Notes under the pieces: model-generated
Databases searched by the model: none
Seen by the model: only the letters and a program-made list of their open reading frames with translations
What the model was told of the DNA's origin: nothing
In this document: piece after piece, positions 6,089 through 6,840 of the stretch
Numbering within the stretch: the first letter of the stretch is position 1
How the letters are laid out: each line of letters opens with the position of its first letter
Assembly (NCBI GenBank): GCA_030600525.1
Contig: JAUVLX010000188.1
Span: 1-6,840 of the forward strand
Source of the DNA: Desulfobulbus sp.
GTDB taxonomy: Bacteria > Desulfobacterota > Desulfobulbia > Desulfobulbales > Desulfobulbaceae
Length of the DNA: 6,840 nt
Reading direction: 5' to 3'
Position numbers and translations under genes: made by a program

Positions 6089-6840
6089 GTATGGAAAAGA
6101 CACAGCCGACTGGACACCTTTACCTCGTTGGCATTGGACCAGGAGACCCAGAACTGATCACCTATAAAGCAGGCCGTATCCTGAATGATACTGCAATATG
6201 GGCCGTCCCCAAATCCAAGAACACCAACGGCTCAAGTGCCCTGCGGATTGCTGGCGGACTCATAGATGCTTCGGATAAAAAAATTCTTGACCTTGATTTT
6301 GCCATGAAAAAGGTCTTTCTGGGAGAGGCCCTAGACCAACAGCTCCTTGATGCCTGGCGTGCTTCCGCCGCTGAAGTAATAAAATATCTCGACCAGGGAG
6401 AGAATGTAGTTTTTCCCACCTTGGGCGATCCAACGCTCTACTCCACCGCTTTTTATCTGCTCCCTATGATCCAGGAAAAACGCCCTGACGTTCAGGTCAC
6501 GGTAGTTCCAGGGATCACAGCCATGGCAGCATGTGCAGCGGGTCTATCGTCCCCGCTGGCACTTGGTAATGATGTACTCACTGTAGTTCCAGCAGCCTTT
6601 GATGATGACAGACTCAGGGATATTCTGACCACCTTTGATTCCATAGTGCTCATGAAGGTTCATCGTAAAATGGATGATCTGGTCGCACTGCTCACCGAGC
6701 TAGACCTGGTGGACAATGCAGTACTGTTTGAACGCTTTGGCCTTCCAGGACAAAAGGTCTATACCGATATCCGCAGCGCCTTGGGCAAAGATCTGCATTA
6801 TTTTTCCACCATGGTTATAAGAAAAAAACAGATACAGGTA
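6085..6840 (+). CDS. cbiL: Co-precorrin-2 / cobalt-factor II C20-methyltransferase CbiL (3' end cut by window)
   Basis: The frame stays open from the ATG at 6085 to the right edge, giving 252 residues without a stop. It is a tetrapyrrole methylase that uses S-adenosylmethionine to methylate C20, the first corrin-specific methylation after cobalt insertion. The SAM and substrate motifs are standard: YLVGIGPGDPELIT at 13-26, FPTLGDPTLYSTAF at 110-123 and VVPGITAMAA at 140-149. The Y-L-V-G-I-G-P-G-D-P-E-L and L-G-D-P-T-L-Y-S versions of these loops are typical of CbiL/CobI rather than CbiF or CbiH. Known CbiL proteins are about 230-250 residues, so only a few residues should be missing. The start overlaps the cbiET stop as ATGA; a second ATG two codons later (6091) is an alternative, and an AGG at 6076-6078 is the only weak ribosome site. 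The metal state of its substrate is inferred from the operon. Confidence 0.93.
   Translation, partial: MSMEKTQPTGHLYLVGIGPGDPELITYKAGRILNDTAIWAVPKSKNTNGSSALRIAGGLIDASDKKILDLDFAMKKVFLGEALDQQLLDAWRASAAEVIKYLDQGENVVFPTLGDPTLYSTAFYLLPMIQEKRPDVQVTVVPGITAMAACAAGLSSPLALGNDVLTVVPAAFDDDRLRDILTTFDSIVLMKVHRKMDDLVALLTELDLVDNAVLFERFGLPGQKVYTDIRSALGKDLHYFSTMVIRKKQIQV

Noticed and set aside
1..6840. Search for a riboswitch, terminator, CRISPR array, transposon ends or RNA genes
   Set aside because: The genes leave only a 20-base gap (24-43), and I saw no repeats or hairpin-plus-T runs. Any cobalamin riboswitch must be upstream of the window.

Overview
The window is one uninterrupted stretch of plus-strand coding sequence from a cobalamin (vitamin B12) locus. 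The left edge carries the last few codons of what is probably an ABC permease. It is followed by an ABC ATPase (44-865) and a secreted substrate-binding protein (859-1800). Together these look like a BtuCDF/FecBCDE-type importer for a corrinoid, cobalt complex or other metal chelate. Five corrin-ring enzymes follow: CbiA (1797-3167), CbiC (3161-3790), CbiD (3787-4890), a fused CbiE-CbiT protein (4877-6088) and CbiL (6085 to the right edge, C-terminus cut off).

The presence of CbiD, and of a CbiL followed by no aerobic-type genes within view, points to the anaerobic, early-cobalt-insertion route. In pathway order CbiL methylates C20 of cobalt-factor II/Co-precorrin-2, CbiD methylates C1 of Co-precorrin-5B, CbiET methylates C5 and C15 and decarboxylates, CbiC moves the C11 methyl to C12 to give cobyrinate, and CbiA amidates the a and c side chains. 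CbiF, CbiG, CbiH, CbiJ and a cobaltochelatase are needed to complete the pathway and are not in the window. They may lie downstream or elsewhere.

The substrate-binding protein has a type I signal peptide without a lipobox cysteine, which fits a free periplasmic protein in a diderm bacterium. The base composition looks near balanced, and the protein style and gene order suggest an anaerobe of the Desulfobacterota (sulfate-reducer type). That taxonomic guess is inference from general resemblance, not from a search.

Every complete gene overlaps the next one (7, 4, 7, 4, 14 and 4 nt), so there is no intergenic space after position 43. I see no internal promoter, terminator, RNA gene, repeat, mobile element or CRISPR array. 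Transcription control, for example a cobalamin riboswitch, must lie upstream of the window if it exists. I found no credible sign of a previously undescribed system. The points of most interest are the fully overlapping gene chain, a degenerate N-terminal motif in the CbiE domain, and the unknown substrate of the importer.
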